In this document: positions 28,436 to 36,857 of the stretch, piece after piece
Layout of the letters: each line of letters opens with the position of its first letter
Numbering within the stretch: position 1 is the first letter of the stretch
DNA from: Streptomyces sp. NBC_00510
GTDB lineage: Bacteria; Actinomycetota; Actinomycetes; Streptomycetales; Streptomycetaceae
Reading direction: 5' to 3'
DNA length: 64,000 nt
Assembly (NCBI GenBank): GCA_036013505.1
Contig: CP107851.1
Location: 6,842,501 to 6,906,500, forward strand
Notes under the pieces: model-generated
Told to the model about the DNA's origin: nothing
What the model saw: the letters and a program-made list of their open reading frames with translations, nothing else
Databases searched by the model: none
Translations under genes and position numbers: made by a program

Positions 28436-28879
28436 ATGGCGGAACACACCAGGTCGAGCATCACCATCGACGCGGCCCCGGCCGATGTCATGGGCGTCAT
28501 CGCGGACTTCGCCCGGTACCCGGAGTGGACCGGCGAGGTGAAGGAGGCCGAGATCCTCTCCGCCGGCGGCGACGGCCGTGCCGAGCAGGTCAGGCTCCTC
28601 CTGGACGCGGGCGCCATCAAGGACGACCACACCCTCGCCTACACCTGGGTGGGCGACAACGAGGTCCGCTGGACCCTGGTCAAGTCCCAGATGCTGCGCA
28701 CCCTGGACGGCGCCTACATCCTGGCCCCGCTGGAGGACGGCAAGCGCACCGAGGTCACCTACCAGCTGACCGTCGACGTCAAGATCCCCATGCTCGGCAT
28801 GATCAAGCGCAAGGCCGAGAAGGTCATCATCGACCGCGCCCTCGCCGGCCTGAAGAAGCGCGTCGAGTCCCAGGGCTGA
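28436..28879 (+). CDS. SRPBCC (START/polyketide cyclase-like) family protein
   Basis: This 147-residue protein has the helix-grip fold pattern seen in SRPBCC proteins: SSITIDAAPADVMGVIADFARYPEW at the N-terminus and a long C-terminal helix (KRKAEKVIIDRALAGLKKRV). It should bind a hydrophobic ligand. A GGAGGGG ribosome site precedes the ATG. The stop is one base before the ArsA-like gene, so the two are co-expressed. It may be a lipid carrier or cyclase-like protein; no catalytic residue can be named. Confidence 0.85.
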   Translation: MAEHTRSSITIDAAPADVMGVIADFARYPEWTGEVKEAEILSAGGDGRAEQVRLLLDAGAIKDDHTLAYTWVGDNEVRWTLVKSQMLRTLDGAYILAPLEDGKRTEVTYQLTVDVKIPMLGMIKRKAEKVIIDRALAGLKKRVESQG

Positions 28880-28880
28880 C

Positions 28881-30113
28881 GTGCGCACGCTCCTGGTCAC
28901 CGGCACGGGCGGCGCCGGGCGCACGACGGTCGCCGCCGCCACGGCCGTGGCCGCGAGCACGCCCGGGCGGCGTGTGCTGCTGCTCTCCACCGACCGCGAC
29001 GCCTCCCTCGACGGGGTCCTGGGCCCGGTGCCGCCCCCGGCCGGGGACGGCGGTGGTCCGCGGCCGGACGGGGCGGCGCCCCTGCCCATCGCGCCGGTCG
29101 GGTCCGTACCGGGTCTGTGGGCCGCGCGCGTCGACGCGGCCGCCGCCTTCCGGGCCGACGCCGGGGCCGTCCAGCAACGCCTGGGCTCCCTGCTCGACCT
29201 GCTCGGCGCGGCCCCGCTGGACCCCGAGGAACTGACCGAACTCCCCGGCGCCGACGCCTTCGCGCTGTTGCGCGCCCTGCGGGACACCGCCGGCGGCTGG
29301 GACCTCGTGGTCGTCGACCTCCCACCGGTCCACGACGCCCTCGCCGCCCTCGCGCTGCCCGCGCAACTGCGCCGCTACATCGCCCGGCTGGTCCCCCAGG
29401 AGCGGCAGGCCGCCCGCGCCTTGCGCCCCGTCCTCGCCCAGCTCGCCGGTGTGCCCGCGCCCGGAGCCTGGGCCTACGAGGCCGCCGCCCGCGCCGACCG
29501 GGAACTGGCCGCCGCCCAGGCCGTGATCGAGGACGCCGCCACGACCGTCCGGCTCGTCGTGGCCCCCGGCACGAACGCCGCCGACGCCGTGCGCCGGGCC
29601 CGCACCGGACTGGCCCTGTACGGCCACCGCCTCGAGGCCGTGGTCGCCAACCGGATGCTGCCCGCCGGGTCCCCGGACCCCTGGCTGACCGAACTGGCCG
29701 CCCACCGGCGCAAGGAAGTGCGCGCCCTGCGCGCGGAACTCGCCGGCACGCCCACCGCGCTCCACGAACTGCCCCACCTCGGCCGGGAACCACGCGGCGC
29801 CGAGGACCTCGCCCGGCTCGCCGCGCAGCCGCCCGCCGACGCGCCCGAGGGCCCCGCGGCGCCGCCGTGGACCACCGAGGACCGGCTCGCCGCCGAGGGC
29901 CACTTCCTCTGGCGGCTGCCACTGCCCGGCGCGACACGCGACACCGTCGACCTCGTACGCCGCGGCGACGAACTCGTCGTCGACGCCGAGGGATACCGCC
30001 GCATCCTCCCGCTGCCCTCCGCGCTGCGCCGCTGCACCGTGGCCGGTGCGGCGCTCCGCGACGGCGCGCTGCAGGTCCGGTTCGCCCCGGATCCCGGTCT
30101 TTGGCCCCGCTGA
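28881..30113 (+). CDS. ArsA/GET3-like ATPase with C-terminal Hsp20-like domain
   Basis: This 410-residue protein has a deviant Walker A motif (GTGGAGRTT), a switch-I-like STDRDAS and an intrasubunit Asp segment LVVVDLPPVHDA, as in the ArsA/GET3 ATPase family. The last 75 residues (FLWRLPLPGATR onward) match the ArsA-associated Hsp20-like domain. No metal-binding Cys triad is seen, so arsenite transport is unlikely; a chaperone or targeting role is possible. Translation starts at GTG one base after the SRPBCC stop. Confidence 0.82.
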   Translation: MRTLLVTGTGGAGRTTVAAATAVAASTPGRRVLLLSTDRDASLDGVLGPVPPPAGDGGGPRPDGAAPLPIAPVGSVPGLWAARVDAAAAFRADAGAVQQRLGSLLDLLGAAPLDPEELTELPGADAFALLRALRDTAGGWDLVVVDLPPVHDALAALALPAQLRRYIARLVPQERQAARALRPVLAQLAGVPAPGAWAYEAAARADRELAAAQAVIEDAATTVRLVVAPGTNAADAVRRARTGLALYGHRLEAVVANRMLPAGSPDPWLTELAAHRRKEVRALRAELAGTPTALHELPHLGREPRGAEDLARLAAQPPADAPEGPAAPPWTTEDRLAAEGHFLWRLPLPGATRDTVDLVRRGDELVVDAEGYRRILPLPSALRRCTVAGAALRDGALQVRFAPDPGLWPR

Positions 30114-30181
30114 GCGCTGAAAACGCCGCCCCCGTTCGGGTACCGTCGTGGGTACCAAGCCCGGAGCCTTACGGAGCCACC

Positions 30182-30583
30182 ATGAGCGAATCCACGGACC
30201 GCGCGGGCCGCCCCGACACCGATTCCGACGCCTGGGCCAAGGCGAGCGCGGAGGACATCGCCGCGGAGAACGCCCGCCGACGGCAGCAGGGCGGACAGAC
30301 CCCCGGCAGCGCCGGCGAGGAGCTGCGGCGTCTCGCGGAAGCGGTCACCGACCGCTTGTCGATGCTCCGCAGCCCCGCCGCCGAGATGGCGGCGCAGGGA
30401 CTGATCTCGCAGGTCAAGCAGGCGGTGGAGCCGATCGTCGAGCGCAACCCCGAGGTCTTCGACCACCTCGCCGCCGCGGGCGCCGAACTCCTGGCCGCCT
30501 ACCGCGCGGTGGTGAGCGGACAGGAACGACGCTGGACCTCCGGCGGGGACACCCCGCCCAGCGAACGCATCGACCTGGACTGA
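30182..30583 (+). CDS. DUF5304 family protein
   Basis: This acidic, helical 133-residue protein has a disordered N-terminus and a conserved middle segment (ELRRLAEAVTDRLSMLRS... GLISQVKQAVEPIVERNPEVFDHLAAAGAELLAAYRA). I recognise it as the actinobacterial DUF5304 family. It sits between the ArsA-like ATPase and glucokinase, with a TACCGT hexamer about 35 bases upstream. Function is unknown. Confidence 0.8.
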   Translation: MSESTDRAGRPDTDSDAWAKASAEDIAAENARRRQQGGQTPGSAGEELRRLAEAVTDRLSMLRSPAAEMAAQGLISQVKQAVEPIVERNPEVFDHLAAAGAELLAAYRAVVSGQERRWTSGGDTPPSERIDLD

Positions 30584-30687
30584 ACGGCGCGACGCGGACC
30601 CGGGACGAGCATCGGGCCCGAACAGGGCGCGGGTCGCCCTCCGGTACGGTGGGACGCAGCGGGGCTCGACCGAATACTGAGGGATAC

Positions 30688-31629
30688 ATGGGACTCACCA
30701 TCGGCGTCGACATCGGCGGCACGAAGATCGCGGCCGGCGTGGTCGACGAGGAAGGCGCGATTCTCGAGATCGTCAAGGTGCCGACCCCGCAGACCTCCGA
30801 GGGGGTCGTCGACGCCATCGCGAGCGCGGTGCACGACGTCAGTGTCGGCCACACGGTCGAGGCCGTCGGCATCGGTGCCGCCGGCTACGTCGACGACAAG
30901 CGCGCCACGGTGCTCTTCGCACCCAACATCCGGTGGCGCCACGAGCCGCTGAAGGACAAGGTCGAGCAGCGCGTCGGCCTGCCCGTGGTCGTCGAGAACG
31001 ACGCCAACGCCGCCGCCTGGGGCGAGTACCGCTTCGGCGCCGGCGCGGGCCACGACGACGTCATCTGCATCACCCTCGGCACCGGGCTCGGCGGCGGCAT
31101 CATCATCGGCAACAAGCTGCGCCGCGGCCGTTTCGGCGTGGCCGGCGAGTTCGGGCACATCCGCATGGTGCCGGACGGTCTGCTGTGCGGCTGCGGCAGC
31201 CAGGGCTGCTGGGAGCAGTACGCCTCCGGCCGGGCACTGGTGCGCTACGCCAAGCAGCGGGCCGTCGCCCAGCCGGAGAACGCCACCCTGCTGCTGTCGC
31301 TCGGCGACGGCACGCCCGAGGGCATCCAGGGCCAGCACATCAGCCGGGCCGCGCGTGACGGCGACAAGGTCGCGATCGACTCCTTCCGCGAGCTGGCCCG
31401 CTGGGCCGGTGCCGGGCTCGCCGACCTGGCCTCGCTCTTCGACCCCTCCGCCTTCATCGTCGGCGGCGGTGTCTCCGACGAGGGCGAACTCGTCCTCGAG
31501 CCCATCCGCAAGTCCTTCCGCCGCTGGCTGGTCGGCGGCCAGTACCGGCCGCACGCCCAGGTACTCGCCGCCCAGCTCGGCGGCAAGGCCGGCCTCGTCG
31601 GCGCGGCCGACCTCGCCCGCCAGGGCTAG
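30688..31629 (+). CDS. glkA: ROK-family glucokinase
   Basis: This 313-residue kinase phosphorylates glucose and, in S. coelicolor, is needed for carbon catabolite repression (GlkA). The phosphate-1 motif GVDIGGTKI, the catalytic region VVENDANAAAWGEY, the GTGLGGGI loop and the ROK zinc motif CGCGSQGCWEQYASG are all intact. The start has a GAGGG ribosome site, and a TACGGT hexamer lies about 34 bases upstream. A strong terminator follows, so it is probably monocistronic. Identity is firm by family and recalled gene order. Confidence 0.95.
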   Translation: MGLTIGVDIGGTKIAAGVVDEEGAILEIVKVPTPQTSEGVVDAIASAVHDVSVGHTVEAVGIGAAGYVDDKRATVLFAPNIRWRHEPLKDKVEQRVGLPVVVENDANAAAWGEYRFGAGAGHDDVICITLGTGLGGGIIIGNKLRRGRFGVAGEFGHIRMVPDGLLCGCGSQGCWEQYASGRALVRYAKQRAVAQPENATLLLSLGDGTPEGIQGQHISRAARDGDKVAIDSFRELARWAGAGLADLASLFDPSAFIVGGGVSDEGELVLEPIRKSFRRWLVGGQYRPHAQVLAAQLGGKAGLVGAADLARQG

Positions 31630-31657
31630 TCCCGGCGGTCACCCGCCCGGCACCGAT

Positions 31658-31692
31658 GCCCCCGTCACTCCCTGCACAGGAGTGACGGGGGC
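31658..31692 (+). terminator. Terminator after glkA
   Basis: A perfect 14-bp stem, GCCCCCGTCACTCC with its complement, surrounds the loop CTGCACA. It starts 29 bases after the glkA stop. Confidence 0.85.
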
Positions 31693-31755
31693 ACCCGGCT
31701 TCCCGGCCGGGCACACGCCGCCCCCGTGTGACCGCGCCGCCGCTACAGTGAGCCC

Positions 31756-32520
31756 GTGAGCGAGGGCCCGCTGCCGGAGCTGCCGGCGTCCCGTACCGAG
31801 CCGGACGGCTCCGCCGTCGTCCGCGTGCTGAGCTACAACATCCGCTCCATGCGGGACGACACCGCCGCGCTCGCCCGGGTGATCCGCGCCTGCGACCCCG
31901 ACCTCGCGCTGATCCAGGAGGCACCCCGCTTCTTCCGCTGGCGCAAGGCCGTCGCCCGCCTCGCCCGCGCCTGCGGCCTGGTCGCCGTCACCGGCGGGGC
32001 CACCGCCACCGGGCCTCTCGTGCTGTCGTCCCTGCGGGTGCACGTGGAACGCGCCGAGGACGTCCTGCTGCCCCGCACACCCGGCCTGCACCGGCGCGGC
32101 TTCGCCACCGCCGTCGTGCGCGTCGGCGGAGCCCGCCTGTCCGTCGTCAGCTGCCACCTCTCGCTCCAGGCCCGCGAGCGCTACGACCAGGGCGGCATGC
32201 TGCTGGACCGGCTCGCCGCCATGGGCGAGCCGTACGCGGTCGTGGGCGGCGACCTCAACGACCGCCCGCACGGCCGCACCTTCCGCCGGCTCGCCGGCGA
32301 CCTCCAGGACGCCTGGGCGGCCCGGCCCTGGGGCGGCGAGTACACCTCCACCCCGTACGACCCGCACCAGCGGATCGACGCGATCTTCACGACCCCCGGC
32401 ATCGAGGTCCTCGGCTGCGGGGTCCCGCACGGCCTGCCCGGGATCACCCCGCACGACCTGAGGGCGGCCACGGACCACCTCCCGGTCCTGGCCGCCCTCA
32501 AGGTGCCCGCGTCCGCCTGA
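31756..32520 (+). CDS. Endonuclease/exonuclease/phosphatase family protein
   Basis: This 254-residue EEP-fold hydrolase has the family blocks VLSYNIRSM, LALIQEAP, VSCHLSL, GGDLNDRP and the C-terminal TDHLPVLA. It could act on DNA, sphingolipid or inositol phosphates; the substrate cannot be told. A TACAGT hexamer ends six bases before the GTG start, suggesting a leaderless mRNA. No export signal is evident. Confidence 0.88.
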   Translation: MSEGPLPELPASRTEPDGSAVVRVLSYNIRSMRDDTAALARVIRACDPDLALIQEAPRFFRWRKAVARLARACGLVAVTGGATATGPLVLSSLRVHVERAEDVLLPRTPGLHRRGFATAVVRVGGARLSVVSCHLSLQARERYDQGGMLLDRLAAMGEPYAVVGGDLNDRPHGRTFRRLAGDLQDAWAARPWGGEYTSTPYDPHQRIDAIFTTPGIEVLGCGVPHGLPGITPHDLRAATDHLPVLAALKVPASA

Positions 32521-32529
32521 CGGCGCCGG

Positions 32530-33102
32530 TCAGACCACGGCGCCGCCGCCCGGCAGGTCGTCGTCCTCGTCGCCGCCCGGACGCATGCGCGTCACCAGGG
32601 TGGCGAAGCCGCCGAGGAAGCCGCCGACGCCGACGGTGAGCGCCCACCACGGCATCGGCTCCTGGAAGAGGACGAAGCCGAAGATCAGCAGCGGGCCGCC
32701 CACGGCGGCCAGCCACGCGAACTTCGTCGTCACGTCCGCCTCCGGCAGCGGCGGCGGCTCCGGCGGCTCGTAGTGCCCCTCGTCCGCTTCCTCGTCGAGC
32801 GCGTAGTCACGGGGACCGGACAGCACGGGGTGCAGGACGATACGCGTCGCGTCCGGCGCCGCGGGCAGCGCGGACGGGTCCGCCGTGCCCTCGCTCCCGT
32901 CACGCTCGCCGTCGGCCCCGCCCTCGCCGTCCCGCTCCGCCGCCGGGACGTCCTCGGCCGCGGGCCAGGAACCCGTCCCGGGCTCCGGGTCCTTCTCGTA
33001 CGCCGCGACGATCTCGGCCCACGCCGACTCCTCGTCCAGCGGCGCGCGCTCCGGCTCGCCGCCCTCCGGCACCTGGCGACGCTCCTCCTCGGGCTCAGCC
33101 AC
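32530..33102 (-). CDS. Acidic hypothetical protein with two C-terminal membrane helices
   Basis: This protein of about 190 residues has a long acidic, probably disordered N-terminal region rich in Glu, Asp and Pro. Two hydrophobic segments follow near the end (FAWLAAVGGPLLIFGFVLF and WWALTVGVGGFLGGFATLV). I chose GTG 33102, which overlaps the upstream hydrolase stop by eight bases. No domain is recognised. Its coupling to a lipase-like protein is the only clue. Confidence 0.7.
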   Translation of the reverse strand: MAEPEEERRQVPEGGEPERAPLDEESAWAEIVAAYEKDPEPGTGSWPAAEDVPAAERDGEGGADGERDGSEGTADPSALPAAPDATRIVLHPVLSGPRDYALDEEADEGHYEPPEPPPLPEADVTTKFAWLAAVGGPLLIFGFVLFQEPMPWWALTVGVGGFLGGFATLVTRMRPGGDEDDDLPGGGAVV

Positions 33103-33880
33103 TGGCCGCGTCCTCCTTCTCCGCCTGCTCTCCCGCACCCGACAGCCGCTCGACGAAGGCGTACGACTCCTCGAAGACCGTCTCCGCGTCGTGGTCCAGC
33201 GTCGCAACGTGGTAACTGCGCTCCAGCACCGTCTCGGTGACGTCCGTCGACGACACCCGGCTCAGCACGACCGCCGAGTTCGACGGGTGCACCACGTGGT
33301 CGACCCGGCTGTGCAGCAGCAGGAGCGGCTGCGTCACCTGCGGCAGCTCATGGCGTACCAGCGTCCAGAAACGGCTCAGTGAGTGCACCGCCCGCAGCGG
33401 GGTGCGGTCGTAGCCGACCTCCTGCGAGCCCTCCTTCGCGATGTCGCTCGCGATGCCCGGCACGGTGGGGACGAAGTGGCGCAACAGGGGAACGACCTTC
33501 AGCTGATGGCTGTCGGCCTTGACCGAGGGGTTGACCAGGGCGATGCCACTGACCGCGGCGCCGTGCTGCGCGGCCAGCCGCAGGGTCAGGGCCCCGCCCA
33601 TCGACATTCCGAAGACAAACACGCGGTCACAGCGCTCGGACAGCGCGCGGAATTCCCGGTCCACCTCCGCGTACCAGTCCTCCCAGCCGGTGAGCTGCAT
33701 GTCCTGCCAGCGCGTGCCGTGCCCCGGCAGCAGCGGTACGGACACGGTCAGGCCCCGCTCGGCCAGGTACTCGGCCCACGGCCGCATGGACTGCGGTGTG
33801 CCGGTGAATCCGTGGCACAGCAGGACACCGACCTCGCCGCCGTCGTGGCGGTAGGGCTCGGCTCCGGGCATCAGCGGCAC
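33095..33880 (-). CDS. Alpha/beta-hydrolase, carboxylesterase or monoacylglycerol lipase type
   Basis: This 261-residue serine hydrolase has the oxyanion segment LLCHGFTGTPQSM, the nucleophile elbow GMSMGGAL, an acid in LLLHSRVDHVVHPSN and a late His (RSYHVATLDHD). The layout fits small carboxylesterases such as Est30. GTG 33880 follows AGGAG by six to seven bases; ATG 33871 is the alternative. It is the first gene of a two-gene unit and diverges from an acyltransferase gene, which suggests lipid metabolism. Confidence 0.88.
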   Translation of the reverse strand: MPLMPGAEPYRHDGGEVGVLLCHGFTGTPQSMRPWAEYLAERGLTVSVPLLPGHGTRWQDMQLTGWEDWYAEVDREFRALSERCDRVFVFGMSMGGALTLRLAAQHGAAVSGIALVNPSVKADSHQLKVVPLLRHFVPTVPGIASDIAKEGSQEVGYDRTPLRAVHSLSRFWTLVRHELPQVTQPLLLLHSRVDHVVHPSNSAVVLSRVSSTDVTETVLERSYHVATLDHDAETVFEESYAFVERLSGAGEQAEKEDAASG

Positions 33881-34007
33881 CGTACGTCTCCTGTTCGGTG
33901 GAATGCGCGAAAAGCGATACCTCACAGTACGCGGACGGCCGACACCGGGGGAGAGCACCGGCGGATCTGGCGTTAAGGTCTTCCCGTCAGACACAGGAGG
34001 TCATCGG

Positions 34008-34727
34008 TTGTTGTACGGCGTGATGAAGATCGCCATCGGGCATCCCCTGCGGGCCGCGTTCCGGCCGTGGGTGGAGGGGATGGAGCACATCCCCAAGCAG
34101 GGAGCGGCGATCCTGGCGAGCAACCACCTGTCCTTCTCGGACTCCTTCTTCCTGCCGGCCGTGCTCGACCGCAAGGTCACCTTCATCGCCAAGGCCGAGT
34201 ACTTCACCACGCCCGGCATCAAGGGCAAGCTCACCGCCGCCTTCTTCAAGGGCGTCGGCCAGCTCCCCGTGGACCGCTCCGGCGCGCGCGGCGCCGGCGA
34301 GGCCGCGATCAACAGCGGGATAAAGGTCATCGAGGCCGGCGAGCTCTTCGGCATCTACCCCGAGGGCACCCGCTCGCCCGACGGCCGTCTCTACCGCGGC
34401 AAGCCCGGCGGCCTGGCCCGCATCGCGCTCGCCACCGGCGCCCCCGTGATCCCGGTCGCCATGATCGACACGGAGAAGATCCAGCCGCCCGGCCAGGTCA
34501 TGCCCAAGCTGATGCGCCCCGGCATCCGGATCGGCAAGCCGCTGGACTTCAGCCGCTACATGGGCATGGAGCACGACCGCTTCATCCTGCGCTCGATCAC
34601 CGACGAGGTGATGTACGAGATCATGAAGCTCTCCGGCCAGGAGTACGTGGACATCTACGCGACCGCCGCCAAGCGGCAGATCGCCGAGGCGGCCAAGAAG
34701 CAGCAGCAACAGCACGGCGAGTCCTAG
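34008..34727 (+). CDS. 1-acyl-sn-glycerol-3-phosphate acyltransferase (PlsC family)
   Basis: This 239-residue membrane-associated acyltransferase carries the catalytic motif NHLSFSD (residues about 39-45), the glycerol-phosphate-binding motif FGIYPEGTRS and a third block VIPVAMI. It probably makes phosphatidic acid or acylates a related lipid. The start is TTG 34008, fixed by AGGAGG seven bases upstream. The Gln-rich end (KKQQQQHGES) is low complexity. It is followed 34 bases later by macS. Confidence 0.92.
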   Translation: MLYGVMKIAIGHPLRAAFRPWVEGMEHIPKQGAAILASNHLSFSDSFFLPAVLDRKVTFIAKAEYFTTPGIKGKLTAAFFKGVGQLPVDRSGARGAGEAAINSGIKVIEAGELFGIYPEGTRSPDGRLYRGKPGGLARIALATGAPVIPVAMIDTEKIQPPGQVMPKLMRPGIRIGKPLDFSRYMGMEHDRFILRSITDEVMYEIMKLSGQEYVDIYATAAKRQIAEAAKKQQQQHGES

Positions 34728-34761
34728 CCGGACGCGCCCGGGGGAAACGGGGGGACGGCCC

Positions 34762-36000
34762 ATGGCCGGGGAGAAGACCGGCGCGACCGGGGGGAGACCC
34801 GGCGGGTCCGCCGCCGCGCGGCCCGCACGCGTCACACGCATGTCCGTCGAGCAGCCGCTGTGGCGGGCCCTCACCGGCTACCGACTGCTGACCGCGGCGT
34901 ACGCCATCGGGCTCTACGCCGCCGCCTACCACGAGCACGCGTACCCCCTGGCGGGCGCGGCCTACATGGCGGTGCTCGCCGTGTGGACGCTGGCCACCGT
35001 CGGCAAGGTGAGCTCGCCCCAGCGCTGCACCAGGCCCTTCCTGATCATCGACCTCGGCGTCGCGATCACCGGCATCCTCATCACACCGGCCGTCGAGGCG
35101 CACCAGCGCATCCTCGACGGCGGCCCCACCCTCCCGTCGATCTGGACCGCCGGCTCCGTGCTCGCCTTCGCCATCAAGGGCGGCTGGCGCTGGGCCGCCG
35201 CCGCCTCCTGCCTCGTCGGCGGCGCCAACCTCGTCGAACGCGGCGCCCCGGCCCGCGACACCCTCCACAACGTGCTGCTGGTGGCCATCGCCAGCATCGC
35301 CATCGGGTACGTCGTCGAGGTCGCCCGCGCCAGTGAACGCACCCTCGCCCGCGCCCTGCAGATCGAGGCCGCCACCCGTGAGCGGGAGCGCCTGGCCCGC
35401 GACATCCACGACAACGTGCTGCAGGTGCTCGCCATGGTGCAGCGGCGCGGCGCCGAGATCGGCGGCGAGGCCGAGGCCCTGGGCCGCATGGCGGGCGAGC
35501 AGGAGGCCGCCCTGCGCGCCCTGGTCACCGACGGCGCCGCCGCCCTGCCGTCCCCCCGCGGTGCCACCGGCGCCGATGCCGGGGCCGGGGCCGGCGCCGG
35601 CCAGGACCCGGACGCGCCCCGCGACCTGCGCCCGCTGCTCTCCCCGTACGGCAGCGCCCGGGTCACCGTCGCCGCCCCCGGCACCCCCGTCCTCGTCCCG
35701 GCCCGCGCCGCACGCGAACTCGCCGCCGCCGTGGGCGCCGCCCTGGAGAACGTCCGCCGGCACGCGGGCGAGGACGCCCACGCCTGGATCCTGGTCGAGG
35801 ACGAACCCGAGGCCGTACTGGTCAGCGTCCGCGACGACGGCCCCGGCATCCCCGAAGGCCGCCTCGCCGCCGCCGAGGCCGAGGGCAGACTCGGGGTCGC
35901 CCAGTCCATCCGCGGCCGGCTCCGGGACCTCGGCGGCACGGCGGAACTGGTGTCGGTGCCCGGGCAGGGGACAGAAGTCGAGTTGAGGCTCGCGAAGTGA
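34762..36000 (+). CDS. macS: MacS sensor histidine kinase
   Basis: This 412-residue sensor has four or five hydrophobic segments over residues 35-185, a HisKA_3 helix with the phosphorylated His in RLARDIHDNVLQVLAM, and a HATPase domain. The N box is divergent (LENVRRHAG) and the G box is DDGPGIPEG. It forms the MacRS pair with the next gene, known in S. coelicolor as a regulator of membrane-protein genes, development and antibiotic production. A Gly/Ala-rich low-complexity insert lies before the HATPase domain. The signal it senses is unknown. Confidence 0.88.
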   Translation: MAGEKTGATGGRPGGSAAARPARVTRMSVEQPLWRALTGYRLLTAAYAIGLYAAAYHEHAYPLAGAAYMAVLAVWTLATVGKVSSPQRCTRPFLIIDLGVAITGILITPAVEAHQRILDGGPTLPSIWTAGSVLAFAIKGGWRWAAAASCLVGGANLVERGAPARDTLHNVLLVAIASIAIGYVVEVARASERTLARALQIEAATRERERLARDIHDNVLQVLAMVQRRGAEIGGEAEALGRMAGEQEAALRALVTDGAAALPSPRGATGADAGAGAGAGQDPDAPRDLRPLLSPYGSARVTVAAPGTPVLVPARAARELAAAVGAALENVRRHAGEDAHAWILVEDEPEAVLVSVRDDGPGIPEGRLAAAEAEGRLGVAQSIRGRLRDLGGTAELVSVPGQGTEVELRLAK

Positions 36001-36017
36001 GGGAGGAGATTGGGGTC

Positions 36018-36677
36018 ATGGCGGTGAAGGTGATGGTGGTCGACGACCACCCCATGTGGCGGGACGCGGTGGCCCGCGACCTCACCGAGGCCGGATACGT
36101 GGTGGTCGCCACCGCCGGCGACGGTCCGGAGGCGGTGCGGCGCGCCAAGGCGGCGATGCCCGAGGTGCTCGTCCTCGACCTCAACCTCCCCGGCCTGTCC
36201 GGTGTCCAGGTCTGCAAGGACGTCATCGCCGACAACCCCGCCCTGCGGGTACTGGTGCTCTCCGCCAGCGGCGAGCACGCGGACGTCCTGGAGGCCGTGA
36301 AGTCCGGTGCCACCGGCTACCTGCTGAAGTCCGCCGGCCGCGAGGAACTCCTCAACGCCGTCCGCCGCACCGCCGTAGGCGACCCCGTCTTCACCCCCGG
36401 CCTCGCCGGCCTCGTCCTCGGCGAGTACCGCCGCCTCGCCTCCGACCCCGCCCCCGCCGCGGCCGACACCCCCGAGGCGCCCCGCCTCACCGACCGCGAG
36501 ACCGAGGTCCTGCGGCTCGTCGCCAAGGGGCTGAGCTACAAGCAGATCGCCGAACGGCTCGTCATCTCCCACCGCACCGTCCAGAACCACGTCCAGAACA
36601 CCCTCGGCAAGCTCCAGCTCCACAACCGCGTCGAACTCGTCCGTTACGCCATCGAACGCGGACTGGACGAGGAATAG
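36018..36677 (+). CDS. macR: MacR response regulator (NarL/FixJ type)
   Basis: This regulator of about 219 residues has a receiver domain with the acidic pair VDDHP, the phosphoacceptor Asp in LVLDLNLPG and the switch Lys in LLKSAG. A C-terminal LuxR helix-turn-helix follows (LTDRETEVLRLVAKGLSYKQIAERL). A GTG at 35997 overlaps the macS stop and would add seven residues; ATG 36018 has GGAGGAG upstream, so either start is possible. MacR binds TGAGTAC-NN-GTACTCA in S. coelicolor, and that exact site occurs at 59386 in this window. Confidence 0.9.
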   Translation: MAVKVMVVDDHPMWRDAVARDLTEAGYVVVATAGDGPEAVRRAKAAMPEVLVLDLNLPGLSGVQVCKDVIADNPALRVLVLSASGEHADVLEAVKSGATGYLLKSAGREELLNAVRRTAVGDPVFTPGLAGLVLGEYRRLASDPAPAAADTPEAPRLTDRETEVLRLVAKGLSYKQIAERLVISHRTVQNHVQNTLGKLQLHNRVELVRYAIERGLDEE

Positions 36678-36793
36678 CCCCGACGCCGCCTCCGGGGGCG
36701 CGCCCGCCAGCGCCGCGCGCCGCCCGGAAGGGTGAAATCGGCGGACCAACATCCCCGCGGATCAAGGGATTTCACCGAACGGCCCATCCCACC

Positions 36794-36816
36794 TGTGACG
36801 CCGGTCACGCTAGCGT
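36794..36816 (+). promoter_or_regulatory. Putative Crp-type site and -10 hexamer upstream of pfkA
   Basis: TGTGACGCCGGTCACG (36794-36809) fits the GTG-N6-GNCAC pattern reported for Streptomyces Crp. TAGCGT (36811-36816) lies one base later and could be a -10, 41 bases before the pfkA ATG. The site would overlap the RNA polymerase footprint. Confidence 0.4.
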
Positions 36817-36857
36817 CGTGGGCGCAGGCAAATGGTGCGAACGGGAAGGGATGGATC

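Noticed and set aside
28881-30113. Arsenite-transport ATPase
   Set aside because: No metal-binding cysteines are present and no ars genes are nearby; only the fold is ArsA-like.
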